From: Pseudomonadota bacterium
Lineage (GTDB): Bacteria; Pseudomonadota; Gammaproteobacteria; Steroidobacterales; Steroidobacteraceae
Direction: 5' to 3'
DNA length: 64,000 bases
NCBI GenBank assembly: GCA_021792755.1
Contig: JAJYUA010000003.1
Span: 1-64,000 of the forward strand
The notes under the pieces: model-generated
What the model was told of the DNA's origin: nothing
Databases searched by the model: none
The model's input: the letters and a program-made list of their open reading frames with translations, nothing else
Shown: piece after piece, positions 1 to 8,444 of the stretch
Numbering within the stretch: the stretch's first letter is position 1
Layout: each line of letters opens with the position of its first letter
Position numbers and translations under genes: made by a program

Positions 1-80
1 CGATCTTCGAGGTCGCCGACATCGCCCTCGTCGGGGACCTCTTCCAGATCGTCCCCGAGATCGAGAAGCTGCTCACCTGA
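1..80 (+). CDS. etfA: Electron transfer flavoprotein alpha subunit, C-terminal end (partial)
   Basis: Only the last 25 codons are present, read from base 3 to the TGA at 78-80. The residues (IFEVADIALVGDLFQIVPEI) match the conserved C-terminal tail of EtfA, the FAD-binding subunit that passes electrons from acyl-CoA dehydrogenases to ETF-ubiquinone oxidoreductase. The rest lies upstream of the window. It converges with the peroxiredoxin gene. The call rests on a short but characteristic tail. Confidence 0.75.
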   Translation, partial: IFEVADIALVGDLFQIVPEIEKLLT

Positions 81-158
81 TCCGGCCCAAAACCCCTTCC
101 CCCGCACAGCGCCCGCCCCGGCCGCACGGCAAGGGAGCGATCCGAAACCCAAAACAAA

Positions 159-186
159 GGCCCGCTGCACTCTCGCGCAGCGGGCC
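159..186 (-). terminator. Hairpin terminator between etfA and the peroxiredoxin gene
   Basis: Perfect 10-bp inverted repeat (159-168 with 177-186) around an 8-nt loop. On the minus strand it is followed by a T-rich tract (complement of 148-158), so it fits best as the Rho-independent terminator of the peroxiredoxin gene. The symmetric stem could also serve etfA from the other side. Confidence 0.7.
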
Positions 187-212
187 CCTTGCCTTGTCGG
201 CTGCCGGCCGGC

Positions 213-695
213 CTACAGCTGAGCGAGAACGTGCTCCGCCGCCGACACCTTGAACTGCCCCGGCGCCTCCACATTGATGTGCTTGACGACCCCGTCGTCA
301 ACCACCAGCGCGAAGCGCTGGCCGCGAAGGCCCATGCCGAAGGCACGGGCATCGAGCTCCAGACCGAGCGCCTTGGAGTAATCGCCGTTGCCGTCGGCGA
401 GCATCAGCACCTTCTCGCCGACACCGGAGGCCTTCCCCCAGGCATTCATGACGAACACATCGTTCACGGCGAGACAGGCGATCGCATCCACACCCTTGGC
501 GCGCAGCTGATCGGCCAGCTGCACGAACCCAGGCAGATGCTTGGCGTCGCACGTGGGCGTGAACGCACCGGGCACCGAGAACAACACCACCTTCCTGCCC
601 TTGAAGAGCTCGTCGGTCGTCATGTCCTTCGGACCCTCCGGGGTCATGGTCTTCAGCACGCCCGAGGGCATGCGATCACCGGCTTTGATGGCCAT
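213..695 (-). CDS. Peroxiredoxin of the Prx5 type
   Basis: This 160-residue cytosolic thiol peroxidase reduces hydrogen peroxide and alkyl hydroperoxides using glutathione/glutaredoxin or thioredoxin. The active-site segment PGAFTPTCDAKHLPGF is intact, with the peroxidatic cysteine at residue 49; a second cysteine is at residue 74. The length matches single-domain Prx5 proteins, and no glutaredoxin domain is fused. It stands alone on the minus strand, with its own hairpin terminator downstream and about 50 bp between its start and the end of the TPR gene. Family assignment is firm; the physiological reductant cannot be read from sequence. Confidence 0.9.
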   Translation of the reverse strand: MAIKAGDRMPSGVLKTMTPEGPKDMTTDELFKGRKVVLFSVPGAFTPTCDAKHLPGFVQLADQLRAKGVDAIACLAVNDVFVMNAWGKASGVGEKVLMLADGNGDYSKALGLELDARAFGMGLRGQRFALVVDDGVVKHINVEAPGQFKVSAAEHVLAQL

Positions 696-745
696 TTCGG
701 TCTCCTTGACGGGGGGGATGGAGCGGTTGCGGCGGACTCGGCCCT

Positions 746-2011
746 TCAGGCCGCCGAGCGCGCCCTCAGGCTCCAGAGCGACGCCAACCGCTGCAGCGTC
801 GGGTTGCCTTTCACGCCCTGAAACGCCTGCAGCGCGGCGGATTTGTTGCCGGCCTTCAGCTCGGCAATGCCGAGCAGCAGGTGGGCCTCGGCCGGATTCT
901 GCAGCCCACCCTTGGCGATGCCCTGGGTGAACTCATGCACCGCCATGGCGTACTTCTCGTACCCGAGGTAGGCGAGACCCACGCGCACGTCGGATTCCCC
1001 GGTCGGCTGCCTGGCCGCCGCCGCCGCCGTGACGGCAAGCCCGCCGCCCAGATCCTTCGCCGCCCTCTGCTTGGCGTCCGCCAACAGGCGCTCGGCCTTG
1101 GCCTTGCTGCTCGCGGTGGTGAACACGTTGGCCTGCAACGCCTTGGTCAGCACGGCCTCCGCCTCCCCCGGATCGTTTGCCTCGATCGCGAGCTCGGCAT
1201 AGTTGGTGAACTCGTGCGGCTCCTGCATCACACCCACGTCAAACGCCAGGCGATAGGCCTCCAGCAGATTCGTGTCGCTCTTGACCGTCTGCAGCGTCTT
1301 GTAGATGAGATACTGCCAGTACTGCCGCTCCGGGTAGTAGACCACCAGCTGCTCGATCGCGTTGAGCAGGCAGGGCTTGTCGTTCAGATGCTGGCAGGCG
1401 CTCTGCACCAGCTGCAGCGACTGCTTCGTCGGCTTCTGCCCCTGCTTGATCTGCGCGTCGATCAGGCCCTTCTCGTACTGGATCGTGCCCCGCCAGTTGC
1501 CCTGCAGGTAGTATGCCTGCCCGACCAGGATCGGCATCTGGGCGTCCGCCCAGCCCTTCTGAATGGCCTCGGTGCCGTACTGGATCGCCTTCGGGTAGTC
1601 GTGCAGCGTGTAGTAGATCTGCGCGAGGGAGGTGGTGAACTGCGCCTTCTGAGCCGGGGACGTGTACGGGTCCTTGCTCAGCTGCTCGAGCTTCGGAGCG
1701 AGCTTGGCGTAGTTGTGGGTCTTCTCGTACGCAAAGACATACAGCTGGGTCGCGATGTGCCGGGAGTAGGGCGTCTGCTTCGGCAGCGCCGAGGCCTGAT
1801 CGAGCAGCTTCAGCCCCGCGGCGAACTTGCCCTTCTGGATGTCCTGCTGCGCGGCCTTGAGCTTCAGACCCACGCTGCGGGTCAACTTCTGCGGCGGGGG
1901 GGCGGCGTACGCCGGCGACACCGCAAGGAAACTGCCGCCAATCGCCAGCGCGGCCCCGAGCACCGCCGCCGGCGCCAGAGCGCCTTTGAGCTTCATGAGA
2001 CTGTCTCGCAT
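746..2011 (-). CDS. Exported TPR-repeat protein of the TonB cluster
   Basis: 421 residues. A signal peptide (hydrophobic stretch about residues 12-36 ending VSPAYA-A) is followed by TPR-like helical repeats over most of the chain, for example KLLDQASALPKQTPYSRHIATQ and the repeats near the C-terminus. It should therefore be periplasmic. It is the last gene of the tonB-exbB-exbD-exbD cluster, 33 bp after the second exbD, so a role supporting the TonB/ExbBD motor or cell-envelope assembly is likely; this rests only on context. The start could instead be the ATG five codons later (1996). No enzymatic motif is seen. Confidence 0.8.
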   Translation of the reverse strand: MRDSLMKLKGALAPAAVLGAALAIGGSFLAVSPAYAAPPPQKLTRSVGLKLKAAQQDIQKGKFAAGLKLLDQASALPKQTPYSRHIATQLYVFAYEKTHNYAKLAPKLEQLSKDPYTSPAQKAQFTTSLAQIYYTLHDYPKAIQYGTEAIQKGWADAQMPILVGQAYYLQGNWRGTIQYEKGLIDAQIKQGQKPTKQSLQLVQSACQHLNDKPCLLNAIEQLVVYYPERQYWQYLIYKTLQTVKSDTNLLEAYRLAFDVGVMQEPHEFTNYAELAIEANDPGEAEAVLTKALQANVFTTASSKAKAERLLADAKQRAAKDLGGGLAVTAAAAARQPTGESDVRVGLAYLGYEKYAMAVHEFTQGIAKGGLQNPAEAHLLLGIAELKAGNKSAALQAFQGVKGNPTLQRLASLWSLRARSAA

Positions 2012-2044
2012 TGCTGTTTTGATCCGGAAAAAAATTGACTCCCC

Positions 2045-2461
2045 CTACTGGGAGAACTCGGAGGTGTTGACGAAGCCGATCTTCCTCATGCGGTTGCGCT
2101 GCGCAGCCGCGAGCACCTTCGCCACGACGCCGTACTTGGCCATGCCGTCGGGATTGAGGTGGATCTCCGGCTGCGGCACCTGCTGCGAGGCGCTCGCGAA
2201 ATAGGCATCGAGCGTCTGCATGTTCGGCACGACGGTGCCGTTCCAGGTGATCGTGCCGTCGAAGTCGATGTTGAGATTGATGACCTGGGGCTGCACCTTA
2301 GGCGGCGGGGGGTGGCCCTGCGGCAGGTCGATCTTGGTCGAGTGGGTCATCACCGGCAGCGTGATGATCAACGTCACGAGCAGCACCAGCATGACATCGA
2401 TCAACGGCGTCGTGTTGATGTCTACCATGGGTCCGGAGCCGGACCCGAGATTCATAGCCAT
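2045..2461 (-). CDS. exbD: ExbD/TolR-family energy-transducing protein (second copy)
   Basis: 138 residues: a short cytoplasmic N-terminus, one membrane segment (about residues 19-38, VDINTTPLIDVMLVLLVTLI) carrying the conserved proton-coupling aspartate of the PLIDVMLVLL motif, and a periplasmic domain. It works with ExbB to use the proton gradient to energise TonB at outer-membrane receptors. It lies 45 bp after another exbD, with the same N-terminal MAMN pattern. The copies differ clearly in their periplasmic halves, so they are likely to have distinct partners rather than being a recent duplication. Confidence 0.9.
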   Translation of the reverse strand: MAMNLGSGSGPMVDINTTPLIDVMLVLLVTLIITLPVMTHSTKIDLPQGHPPPPKVQPQVINLNIDFDGTITWNGTVVPNMQTLDAYFASASQQVPQPEIHLNPDGMAKYGVVAKVLAAAQRNRMRKIGFVNTSEFSQ

Positions 2462-2506
2462 GGATTCAGGACTCCTCGAACGCGCTTTCGCACGACAAAG
2501 CGTGGA

Positions 2507-2953
2507 TCATTCCGCCCCCGCCAGCATCTCGTTGGCGCTCGGTATCGAGATGAAGTCGATCTTCACCATGCCGCCGCGCTGCAGCTCATAGAGCACGTGC
2601 CCGATGTACTTGTAGTCCGCGGCGCGATCGCCGCGGATGTGCACGTCGGGCTGCGGGACCTCCACGGCGGCCTGCTCGATCTTCTGCAGCAGCACTCTGT
2701 CGCTCGCGATCTCATGATCGTTCCAGAACACATCGCCCCGCCGATCGACCGCGATCACGATGGTGCCCGGTTTCGTCCTGGTCGGTATGTTGTTGGCGTG
2801 CGGCAGTTTCACCGGCACCGTCTTGGTGATCACCGGAATCGTAATCAAAAAGATGATGAGCAGCACCAGCATGACGTCGACGAGCGGCGTCGTGTTGATG
2901 CTTGCCATCACGCCCGGTTCTTCTTCCGAGCCTGCTCCGATATTCATCGCCAT
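2507..2953 (-). CDS. exbD: ExbD/TolR-family energy-transducing protein (first copy)
   Basis: 148 residues with the ExbD plan: N-terminal MAMNIGAGSEEEPG, then a single membrane helix with the motif NTTPLVDVMLVLLIIFLITI including the conserved aspartate, then a periplasmic domain. It follows exbB by about 155 bp and precedes a second exbD. Xanthomonas-type clusters also carry two exbD genes, where only one is essential for iron uptake (known for that group; not shown here). Start at the ATG of MAMN. Confidence 0.9.
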   Translation of the reverse strand: MAMNIGAGSEEEPGVMASINTTPLVDVMLVLLIIFLITIPVITKTVPVKLPHANNIPTRTKPGTIVIAVDRRGDVFWNDHEIASDRVLLQKIEQAAVEVPQPDVHIRGDRAADYKYIGHVLYELQRGGMVKIDFISIPSANEMLAGAE

Positions 2954-3109
2954 TTTCGAAAGCTCCTCAGCTCTCTAGTTGCGGCACGACTCCGCACTAC
3001 GCGCCGTCCCTGGCCGGATCACGCGGTCCCGCGCACGATGCGCGGGCACGCGTGGCGGATCCAACGCGGCTCGCCCGACGACACTGAAGGTCGTCGGGCG
3101 TCCGATCGC

Positions 3110-3862
3110 TTACTTGCGGGCCGCCGCCGCCGCGGGAGCCGTCGCCGGACGGGCTCCGCCCGCGGAGGTGCCGCCTGTCTCGACGCGCGCCCCGCTTACC
3201 AGGTACGCATGCACGTCGCTCGCGAAGTTGCGCAGCGCATCCTGCAGCACCTTGTTGCGGCCGAGCAGCCAGTTGTAGCCCCAGACCGCGGGCACGGCCG
3301 CAAACAGGCCGAGCGCGGTCGTGATCAGCGCTCCACCGACAGGACCGGCCACCTTGCCGATGCTCGCCTGACCGGCGAGCCCGATCGCGATGAGCGCGTT
3401 CATCACGCCCCACACCGTGCCGAACAGGCCGACGAACGGCGCCGAGGAGCCGACGGTGGCGAGAAGGCCCAGGCCCTTCTGCAGGCCGCTGTTGATCTGC
3501 TCTACCGAGCGCTGCAGCGACATGGTGATCCACTCGTGCAGGTCGATGCGGTCGGTCAGGCGCCCGTCGTGGTGCGACACGGCGCGCAGGCCGTCCTCGG
3601 CGATGATGCGGAACTCGTTGCCCTTCTTCAGCTTCTCCACGCCTTCCTTGATCGAGGGCGCGGCCCAGAACTGCTTCTCGGCCTGGCGTGCCGCCTGGCG
3701 CAGTTTGCGCTGATCCCACAGCTTCGTCAGGATGACGTACCAGGAAAGCAAGGACATGAGCAGCAGCAGCAGCATTACGAACTGAATGATGATACCGCCG
3801 TGCTCCCACGTGCCGGTAATGCCGTAGGGATTGTTGACGGTTGCAACGGTTTGGGTGGCCAT
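3110..3862 (-). CDS. exbB: ExbB / MotA-TolQ-ExbB proton channel
   Basis: 250 residues. A first membrane helix (about 24-44, IIIQFVMLLLLLMSLLSW) is followed by a long cytoplasmic segment and two C-terminal helices with the family signature GLLATVGSSAPFVGLFGTVWG and GPVGGALITTALGLFAAVPA. It forms the pentameric stator that houses ExbD and drives TonB. The ATG at 3862 is chosen because GAGG lies six bases upstream; the in-frame TTG at 3874 overlaps that ribosome binding site. The C-terminal Ala-rich tail is variable in the family. Confidence 0.93.
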   Translation of the reverse strand: MATQTVATVNNPYGITGTWEHGGIIIQFVMLLLLLMSLLSWYVILTKLWDQRKLRQAARQAEKQFWAAPSIKEGVEKLKKGNEFRIIAEDGLRAVSHHDGRLTDRIDLHEWITMSLQRSVEQINSGLQKGLGLLATVGSSAPFVGLFGTVWGVMNALIAIGLAGQASIGKVAGPVGGALITTALGLFAAVPAVWGYNWLLGRNKVLQDALRNFASDVHAYLVSGARVETGGTSAGGARPATAPAAAAARK

Positions 3863-3949
3863 AGATTTCCTCAAATCACAAAATAACCGCGTTGGACGAT
3901 GCGGCGTCGAAAGGCAACGGACTGCGGAGCGTTGAGATCAAATCGAGAA

Positions 3950-4585
3950 TCAAAAATCGTTGAGCTGGAACTTGATCGGCAGCTGGGTGCAGATGGTGAT
4001 CGGCTGACCATTGCGCTTCTCCGGTATCCAGTGACCGGAGGTCGCCCTGGCATAGCGCAGGGCGGCGCGATCGAGGCGCGGGCTGCCGGAGGACTTGGAG
4101 ATGGTCGGAGTGCCCGTCACCTGGCCCTGCGGGCCGATGCAAAGATGCACGTACGCCGTGCCTTCCTCGCCCAGGCGCTGAGAGGCTTGCGGATAATAGT
4201 TGTCGGTCGAGGGGAAGCCCGATGACGGACGCGCCGGGGTGTAGGTGTAATGCACCGGCGGCGGCGGCGGAGCCGGCCTTGCGCGCCGCACCACGGTGAT
4301 GGCGCGCGTCTCCTGAGCGGCCGGCACATTGATCTGGATGGCCGGCGGCGGCACCTGCACGATCTGCTGCTGCATCTGCGGCGGCGGCGGCGGCGGGGGC
4401 TTGATGTGCTTTATGTGCTGCTGCAGGATCGTCGTCTTGATCGGCGGGGCGGCGAGCTGGATGGCCCTTTGGGCCAGTCCCGAGGCAAGCAGCCAGATGA
4501 GCGCGACGTGCGCCGCGATGATGACGGCGAGCACCGCCGTGCGGCGCGTGAGAAATTGGGTATCGTGTACGTATGAAGCACTCAT
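3950..4585 (-). CDS. tonB: TonB energy transducer
   Basis: 211 residues in the usual TonB order: an N-terminal signal-anchor helix (about 17-35, VLAVIIAAHVALIWLLA), a proline-rich periplasmic spacer (KPPPPPPPQMQQ, then a second run ARPAPPPPPVHYTYTP) and a C-terminal TonB domain (YPQASQRLGEEGTAYVHLCI through ATSGHWIPEKRNGQP). It contacts the TonB box of outer-membrane receptors to power siderophore, vitamin or sugar import. It heads the cluster, about 90 bp before exbB. No clear Fur box is seen upstream, so iron control is not supported by this sequence. Confidence 0.92.
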   Translation of the reverse strand: MSASYVHDTQFLTRRTAVLAVIIAAHVALIWLLASGLAQRAIQLAAPPIKTTILQQHIKHIKPPPPPPPQMQQQIVQVPPPAIQINVPAAQETRAITVVRRARPAPPPPPVHYTYTPARPSSGFPSTDNYYPQASQRLGEEGTAYVHLCIGPQGQVTGTPTISKSSGSPRLDRAALRYARATSGHWIPEKRNGQPITICTQLPIKFQLNDF

Positions 4586-5492
4586 ATGTGACTGCTGAAG
4601 CGTCGCTGTGGCCTGTCCGAAAACACCGGATCGAAATGCAAGCTGCTCACGGTAGCGGTCTTTGCACCGGGCCGCAAGCAGCCTGATCCGGACCCGAGCC
4701 GGCCGGCAGAGTTTCCCGCCGGGTAATCATACATTGCATTGGGCACACGCGAGGCGCCCTCCTCGGGCCGGCGCACGTATGGCTCATTCCCCCTCATTGA
4801 ATCGAACTCTCGGCGACCCGGGGGCTGAATGCCGAAGGCGTGCGCCATACGCATCCTTCAGGATGCGTGGCGGAACTGTAACCGCTACCTTGCCCGCTGA
4901 CAACTCCTTGGCGCTCCCATCCAAGGCTCATGACGCAATACGGTAACGCCGAACGGTCCATCGTGGCCTCGACCGCAACGGCGTCCGTTCCGTTGCCGAC
5001 ACCTGTCGAGGCCCTCCCCGCCGGCCGGTCGCATATGGCGGGGACGCAACGCACGGTACGCTTGCCAGGCTTCGCCACCGCGCGGCGCCGGCACAATTGC
5101 GGATCCGAAAGCGCGCTCCGGATCTGTCGCTTGAGCGCATCAGCGGCGCTTCGAGCATCGGCGCGCGAGCGGCCGCAGAGCCTCCCGGGCCGCGCGCGCC
5201 GCTCCTCATCGGGGGCAGGGGCGTTGCCGCTCGAGATCCCACCCTCCTCGCCCGTGCTCTTGGCGAGCACGCCTGCGGGGGCAAGTTGCCGTGAAGCGCC
5301 GCGCGAGGGCCTGGGTCGTGCGCGCACCGCCGCCATCGCTCGAATCTGGGTCTGTTGCTTGGCCACGGTCGTGTCTTTACCGGCACAGTGAGGCTCGTCC
5401 ACCAAAAAAATCATGCGCCTGCGCTGCCGGCGCAGCGGGCGGCAGCGCGGCTGCCCACTGTGCCCGCCGGCCATGACAAAACGATGACAGAC
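4586..5492. other. Long intergenic stretch between tonB and the aminopeptidase gene, no gene recognised
   Basis: About 900 bp. Several overlapping open frames exist on both strands, but they have Arg/Ala/Pro-rich compositions typical of antisense or non-coding high-GC DNA, and none shows a recognisable domain. The complement of 4726-4731 reads TATGAT and could be a -10 element for the leftward tonB cluster, but no good -35 accompanies it. The frame 4794-5474 (-) includes a short plausible start (MIFLVDEPH) but nothing further. Confidence 0.4.
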
Positions 5493-6878
5493 TCAGGGAT
5501 AGCGCGCTCTGAGCAGCCTGTACAGGCTCCTGATGCACTGCGCTTCGGCGCCCACGGGACGCCCGGGACGCTCCTTGGCATTCCAGGCGTACAGATCGAT
5601 GTGCATCCAGTCGGTCGGACCGACGAAGCGTGCGAGAAACAGCGCGGCGATGATCGAGCCGGCAAACGGTGTCGCCGCCACGTTGGCGAGGTCGGCGTTT
5701 TTGCTGGCGAGCTCCTCCTCGTAGCCCTGCCACAGCGGCAGCGGCCAGAGCGGATCGGCCTCCTGCTCGCCCAGCCGGCGCAGCTGGTCCGTGAGCTGCG
5801 GACGGTTCGAGTACACCGCCGGCAGCTCCGGCCCGAGCGCCGTGCGTGCCGCTCCCGTGAGCGTCGCCAGGTCGATGATGAGGTCGGGACGCTCCTCCTC
5901 GGCCGCCGCGAGCGCATCGGCCAGCACCAGCCGGCCCTCGGCATCCGTATTGCCGACTTCCACCGTCAGGCCCTTTCGCGAGCGCAACACGTCCCCCGGC
6001 CGGTAGGCCGCCCCGCCCACGGAGTTCTCCACCGCCGGGATCAGCACGCGCAGCTGCACGGGGGCCCGAAGACGCATCAGCAGATCGGCCAGCCCGAGCG
6101 CACAGGCCGCCCCGCCCATGTCCTTTTTCATGAGCAGCATGGCGGGCGCAGGCTTCAGGTCGAGGCCGCCGGTATCGAAACAGACTCCCTTGCCCACCAG
6201 CGTCACTTGCGGCGCGCTGCGCTCGCCCCAGCGCAGGTCGATGAGGCGGGGAACGCGGGGACTCGCCGCGCCGACCGCCTGCAGCAACGGAAAGCCCGCA
6301 AGCTCCCCGCCCATGAGCACCTGGCAGCGCCCCGAGTGCTCCCGCGCCAGGTCGAGCGCCGCCTCGGCAAGCTCCTCGGGTCCCATGTCGTTGGCCGGCG
6401 TGTTGATCAGATCGCGCGCCAGCGCGGTGGCTCGCGCCGCCGCAACCGCGTAGGCGAGGTCCGCCCCCTCTGGCGGGATGAGCGCGGCCCGCGGCTTCTC
6501 CGAGGCTCCCACGCGGTAGCGGCTCATGCGGTAGGCGCCCATCAGCCAGCCGAGCAGGAAGTGCGTTGCCGCCTGCGCCGGCAGGGGTGTCGCCAGATGC
6601 CAGGGCAAGGCCGGGAGCCGCTCGCTGAGACCCGCGGCGTGCCACGGCGTAAGCGCCTCGAGTCCGGTCAATGGCCCGAGGCCGAGCACGGCGCCTGCGA
6701 CGGACCCCAGTGCCGGCAGCGTCAGCACGCGGTGGCGTTCGCCCTGAAAGCCATGCGCGCGCACCCAGCCGCACACCTCGGGGCTCTGGCGCTCGAGCCA
6801 GCCGGGCAGCTGCTCCTCCGTCACGATCCACAGCGGCAGGCTCTCTCCCGGATCGGCGCTCAATAACGTGTCGTGCAT
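5493..6878 (-). CDS. Leucyl aminopeptidase-like M17 metallopeptidase
   Basis: 461 residues. The C-terminal M17 catalytic domain carries the metal-binding and catalytic segments in order: LVGKGVCFDTGGLDLKPA, MKKDMGGAA, and the hallmark NTDAEGRLVLADAL. These cytosolic enzymes use two metal ions to remove N-terminal residues, with preference for Leu. The open frame runs upstream to 7502, but the extra 208 residues are low-complexity and overlap the ilv leader region on the other strand. The ATG at 6878 (MHDTLLSADPG) gives a normal family N-domain, so it is chosen. It is divergent from the ilv-leu operon. Confidence 0.87.
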   Translation of the reverse strand: MHDTLLSADPGESLPLWIVTEEQLPGWLERQSPEVCGWVRAHGFQGERHRVLTLPALGSVAGAVLGLGPLTGLEALTPWHAAGLSERLPALPWHLATPLPAQAATHFLLGWLMGAYRMSRYRVGASEKPRAALIPPEGADLAYAVAAARATALARDLINTPANDMGPEELAEAALDLAREHSGRCQVLMGGELAGFPLLQAVGAASPRVPRLIDLRWGERSAPQVTLVGKGVCFDTGGLDLKPAPAMLLMKKDMGGAACALGLADLLMRLRAPVQLRVLIPAVENSVGGAAYRPGDVLRSRKGLTVEVGNTDAEGRLVLADALAAAEEERPDLIIDLATLTGAARTALGPELPAVYSNRPQLTDQLRRLGEQEADPLWPLPLWQGYEEELASKNADLANVAATPFAGSIIAALFLARFVGPTDWMHIDLYAWNAKERPGRPVGAEAQCIRSLYRLLRARYP

Positions 6879-7037
6879 CACCGGGCGAGCATAGCGCCGA
6901 AGGCGCTCATCCCCAAGGTGCAACGAGCGAGCACCGGCCGGCACAGGCTCGGCTGCCTGCCGCCCCGCCCCTGCCCGGCTGATTGACCTTGCCGGCGCGC
7001 GGGCTGCGGGAGGCGCCCGAGGCGCCTTTGCGCCGAT

Positions 7038-7067
7038 TGACAAGACCGCGGCGGTTGTGCTGACATC
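7038..7067 (+). promoter_or_regulatory. Candidate promoter of the ilv-leu operon
   Basis: A perfect -35 consensus (TTGACA) lies at 7038-7043. The -10 18 bp later (TGACAT, 7062-7067) is poor. A start near 7074 would give a leader RNA of about 340 nt holding the leader peptide and attenuator. The -35 is solid as sequence; its use is inference. Confidence 0.4.
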
Positions 7068-7130
7068 CGTCCCATCCTCTCCAAATCTTTGGACCCACCC
7101 CTTCTCACCGCCGTGCGACCCGCAGCCGAC

Positions 7131-7250
7131 ATGCCGCTCAGCTCTCCGGTGTCCGATGCGCCGGGGGCCTCGCTCGCCGCGCTGCCGGTACTGCTTATCG
7201 GACTGCTGCTCCTTGCGGGCAGCCGGTGCGGGGCCCTCGCGATCCCTTGA
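7131..7250 (+). CDS. ilv-leu operon leader peptide (attenuation)
   Basis: A 39-codon open frame from ATG to the TGA at 7248-7250. Codons 18-28 read LPVLLIGLLLL, so eight of eleven are Leu, Ile or Val, the end products of the operon; ARG-Cys-Gly codons follow. Such runs make ribosomes stall when charged branched-chain tRNAs are scarce. No strong Shine-Dalgarno is visible, and an in-frame GTG at 7113 is an alternative start. The frame sits directly ahead of the antiterminator and terminator hairpins, which is the main reason to believe it. Function is inferred from enterobacterial and Xanthomonas-type ilv/leu leaders. Confidence 0.82.
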   Translation: MPLSSPVSDAPGASLAALPVLLIGLLLLAGSRCGALAIP

Positions 7251-7317
7251 GGACTTAAGGCAGCAGCGAGAGAAGAGCCAGAACCCCGCACCGGCCCACC
7301 GCCGCTGCGGGGTTTTT
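7222..7317 (+). promoter_or_regulatory. Transcription attenuator of the ilv-leu operon
   Basis: Terminator: 9-bp perfect stem 7282-7290 / 7306-7314 followed by a T run (7313-7317). Competing antiterminator: 7222-7233 is perfectly complementary over 12 bp to 7284-7295, the left arm of the terminator. The 7222-7233 arm lies inside the last third of the leader peptide (codons 31-35), just after the Leu/Val/Ile run. A stalled ribosome leaves it free to form the antiterminator; a ribosome reaching the stop codon covers it and the terminator forms. Confidence 0.88.
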
Positions 7318-7411
7318 AGTTTGTGATGGGCCGAACGGGCCTGCGGCAGTTCGGCGCGCACCGTGACTTTGACCTGACATCGGGCCCGAGGGCCAATTTG
7401 GAGAAGTTCAG

Positions 7412-8407
7412 ATGAAGTTGTATTCGCACAAAGACGTCGACAAGAAAGCTCTGCGCGGAGCGCGCATCGCGGTGATGGGCTACGGCAGCCAGGGCCGGGC
7501 ACATGCGCTGAACCTCAAGGACAGCGGCTTTGATGTGGTCGTCGGCGTGCGCAAGGGAGGGCCGAGCTGGAAGAAGGCGAAGAAGGACGGTCTGGAAGTG
7601 GCCGAGCCGGCGCGCGCGGCGCGCGGGGCGGATCTCATCGCCCTGCTCGTCCCCGACCTCGCGCAAAAAGCGCTCTACCAAGGCATCGAGTCCGAGCTCA
7701 AGCCCGGGGCGGCGCTGCTGTTCGCGCACGGATTCAATATACACTTCAAGCAGATCAAGCCGCGCCAGGATCTCGACGTGGTGCTGATCGCGCCCAAGGG
7801 GCCGGGAGACCTGGTGCGCCGCCAGTACCAGCAAGGCCGCGGCGTGCCCTGCCTGATCGCCCTCGCCCAGGATGCCACCGGCAAGGCGCACGCCAGGGCG
7901 CTCGCCTACGCGCACGGCATCGGCGGCACGCGCGGCGGGGTGCTCGAGACCACCTTTGCCGAGGAGACAGAGACCGACCTTTTTGGCGAGCAGGCGGTGC
8001 TCTGCGGCGGGGCCACGGAGCTCGTGGTGCGCGGTTGGGAGACGCTGGTCGAGGCCGGCTACCAGCCGGAGGTAGCCTACTACGAATGCCTGCACGAGCT
8101 GAAGCTCATCGTGGACCTGCTGCACGAGGGCGGCATCACGAAGATGCACCAGTTCATCAGCGAGACCGCCAAATACGGCGACCTGACGCGCGGGCCGCGC
8201 ATCGTCGATGCGCGCGTGAAGCGGGAGATGCGCAAGGTCCTCGGGGAGATTCAAAGCGGCAAGTTCGCCCGCCAGTGGATCAAGGAGAATTCCGCCGGAC
8301 GCAGGCGCTACGAGAAGCTGCTGAAGCGCGACATCGAGCATCCGATCGAGAAAGTGGGCGCCGCTTTGCGCGCACGCATGCCTTGGCTCAACGATCAACG
8401 CGCCTGA
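7412..8407 (+). CDS. ilvC: Ketol-acid reductoisomerase, class I (short form)
   Basis: 331 residues. It converts acetolactate/acetohydroxybutyrate to the dihydroxy acids of valine and isoleucine synthesis using NADPH and Mg2+. The N-terminal Rossmann motif [17 protein letters not shown] is intact, as are the KARI domain segments [16 protein letters not shown] (metal-binding acids) and [18 protein letters not shown]. The length fits the class I form rather than the roughly 490-residue class II form of enterics. GGAG lies eight bases before the ATG. First structural gene after the attenuator. No ilvG/M or ilvD is present in this operon, so acetolactate synthase and dihydroxyacid dehydratase must be encoded elsewhere. 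Confidence 0.96.
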   Translation: MKLYSHKDVDKKALRGARIAVMGYGSQGRAHALNLKDSGFDVVVGVRKGGPSWKKAKKDGLEVAEPARAARGADLIALLVPDLAQKALYQGIESELKPGAALLFAHGFNIHFKQIKPRQDLDVVLIAPKGPGDLVRRQYQQGRGVPCLIALAQDATGKAHARALAYAHGIGGTRGGVLETTFAEETETDLFGEQAVLCGGATELVVRGWETLVEAGYQPEVAYYECLHELKLIVDLLHEGGITKMHQFISETAKYGDLTRGPRIVDARVKREMRKVLGEIQSGKFARQWIKENSAGRRRYEKLLKRDIEHPIEKVGAALRARMPWLNDQRA

Positions 8408-8444
8408 GCGCAGTGCGCGCCGGACGAAACTGAGGAGCATTCCC

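Noticed and set aside
4794-5474. Long minus-strand frame between tonB and the aminopeptidase gene
   Set aside because: Composition is Arg/Ala/Ser-rich as in random high-GC frames; no domain, no ribosome binding site, and overlapping frames on the other strand look equally good.
6879-7502. 208-residue N-terminal extension of the aminopeptidase
   Set aside because: It would run through the ilv leader and attenuator on the other strand, is low-complexity and does not resemble M17 N-domains.
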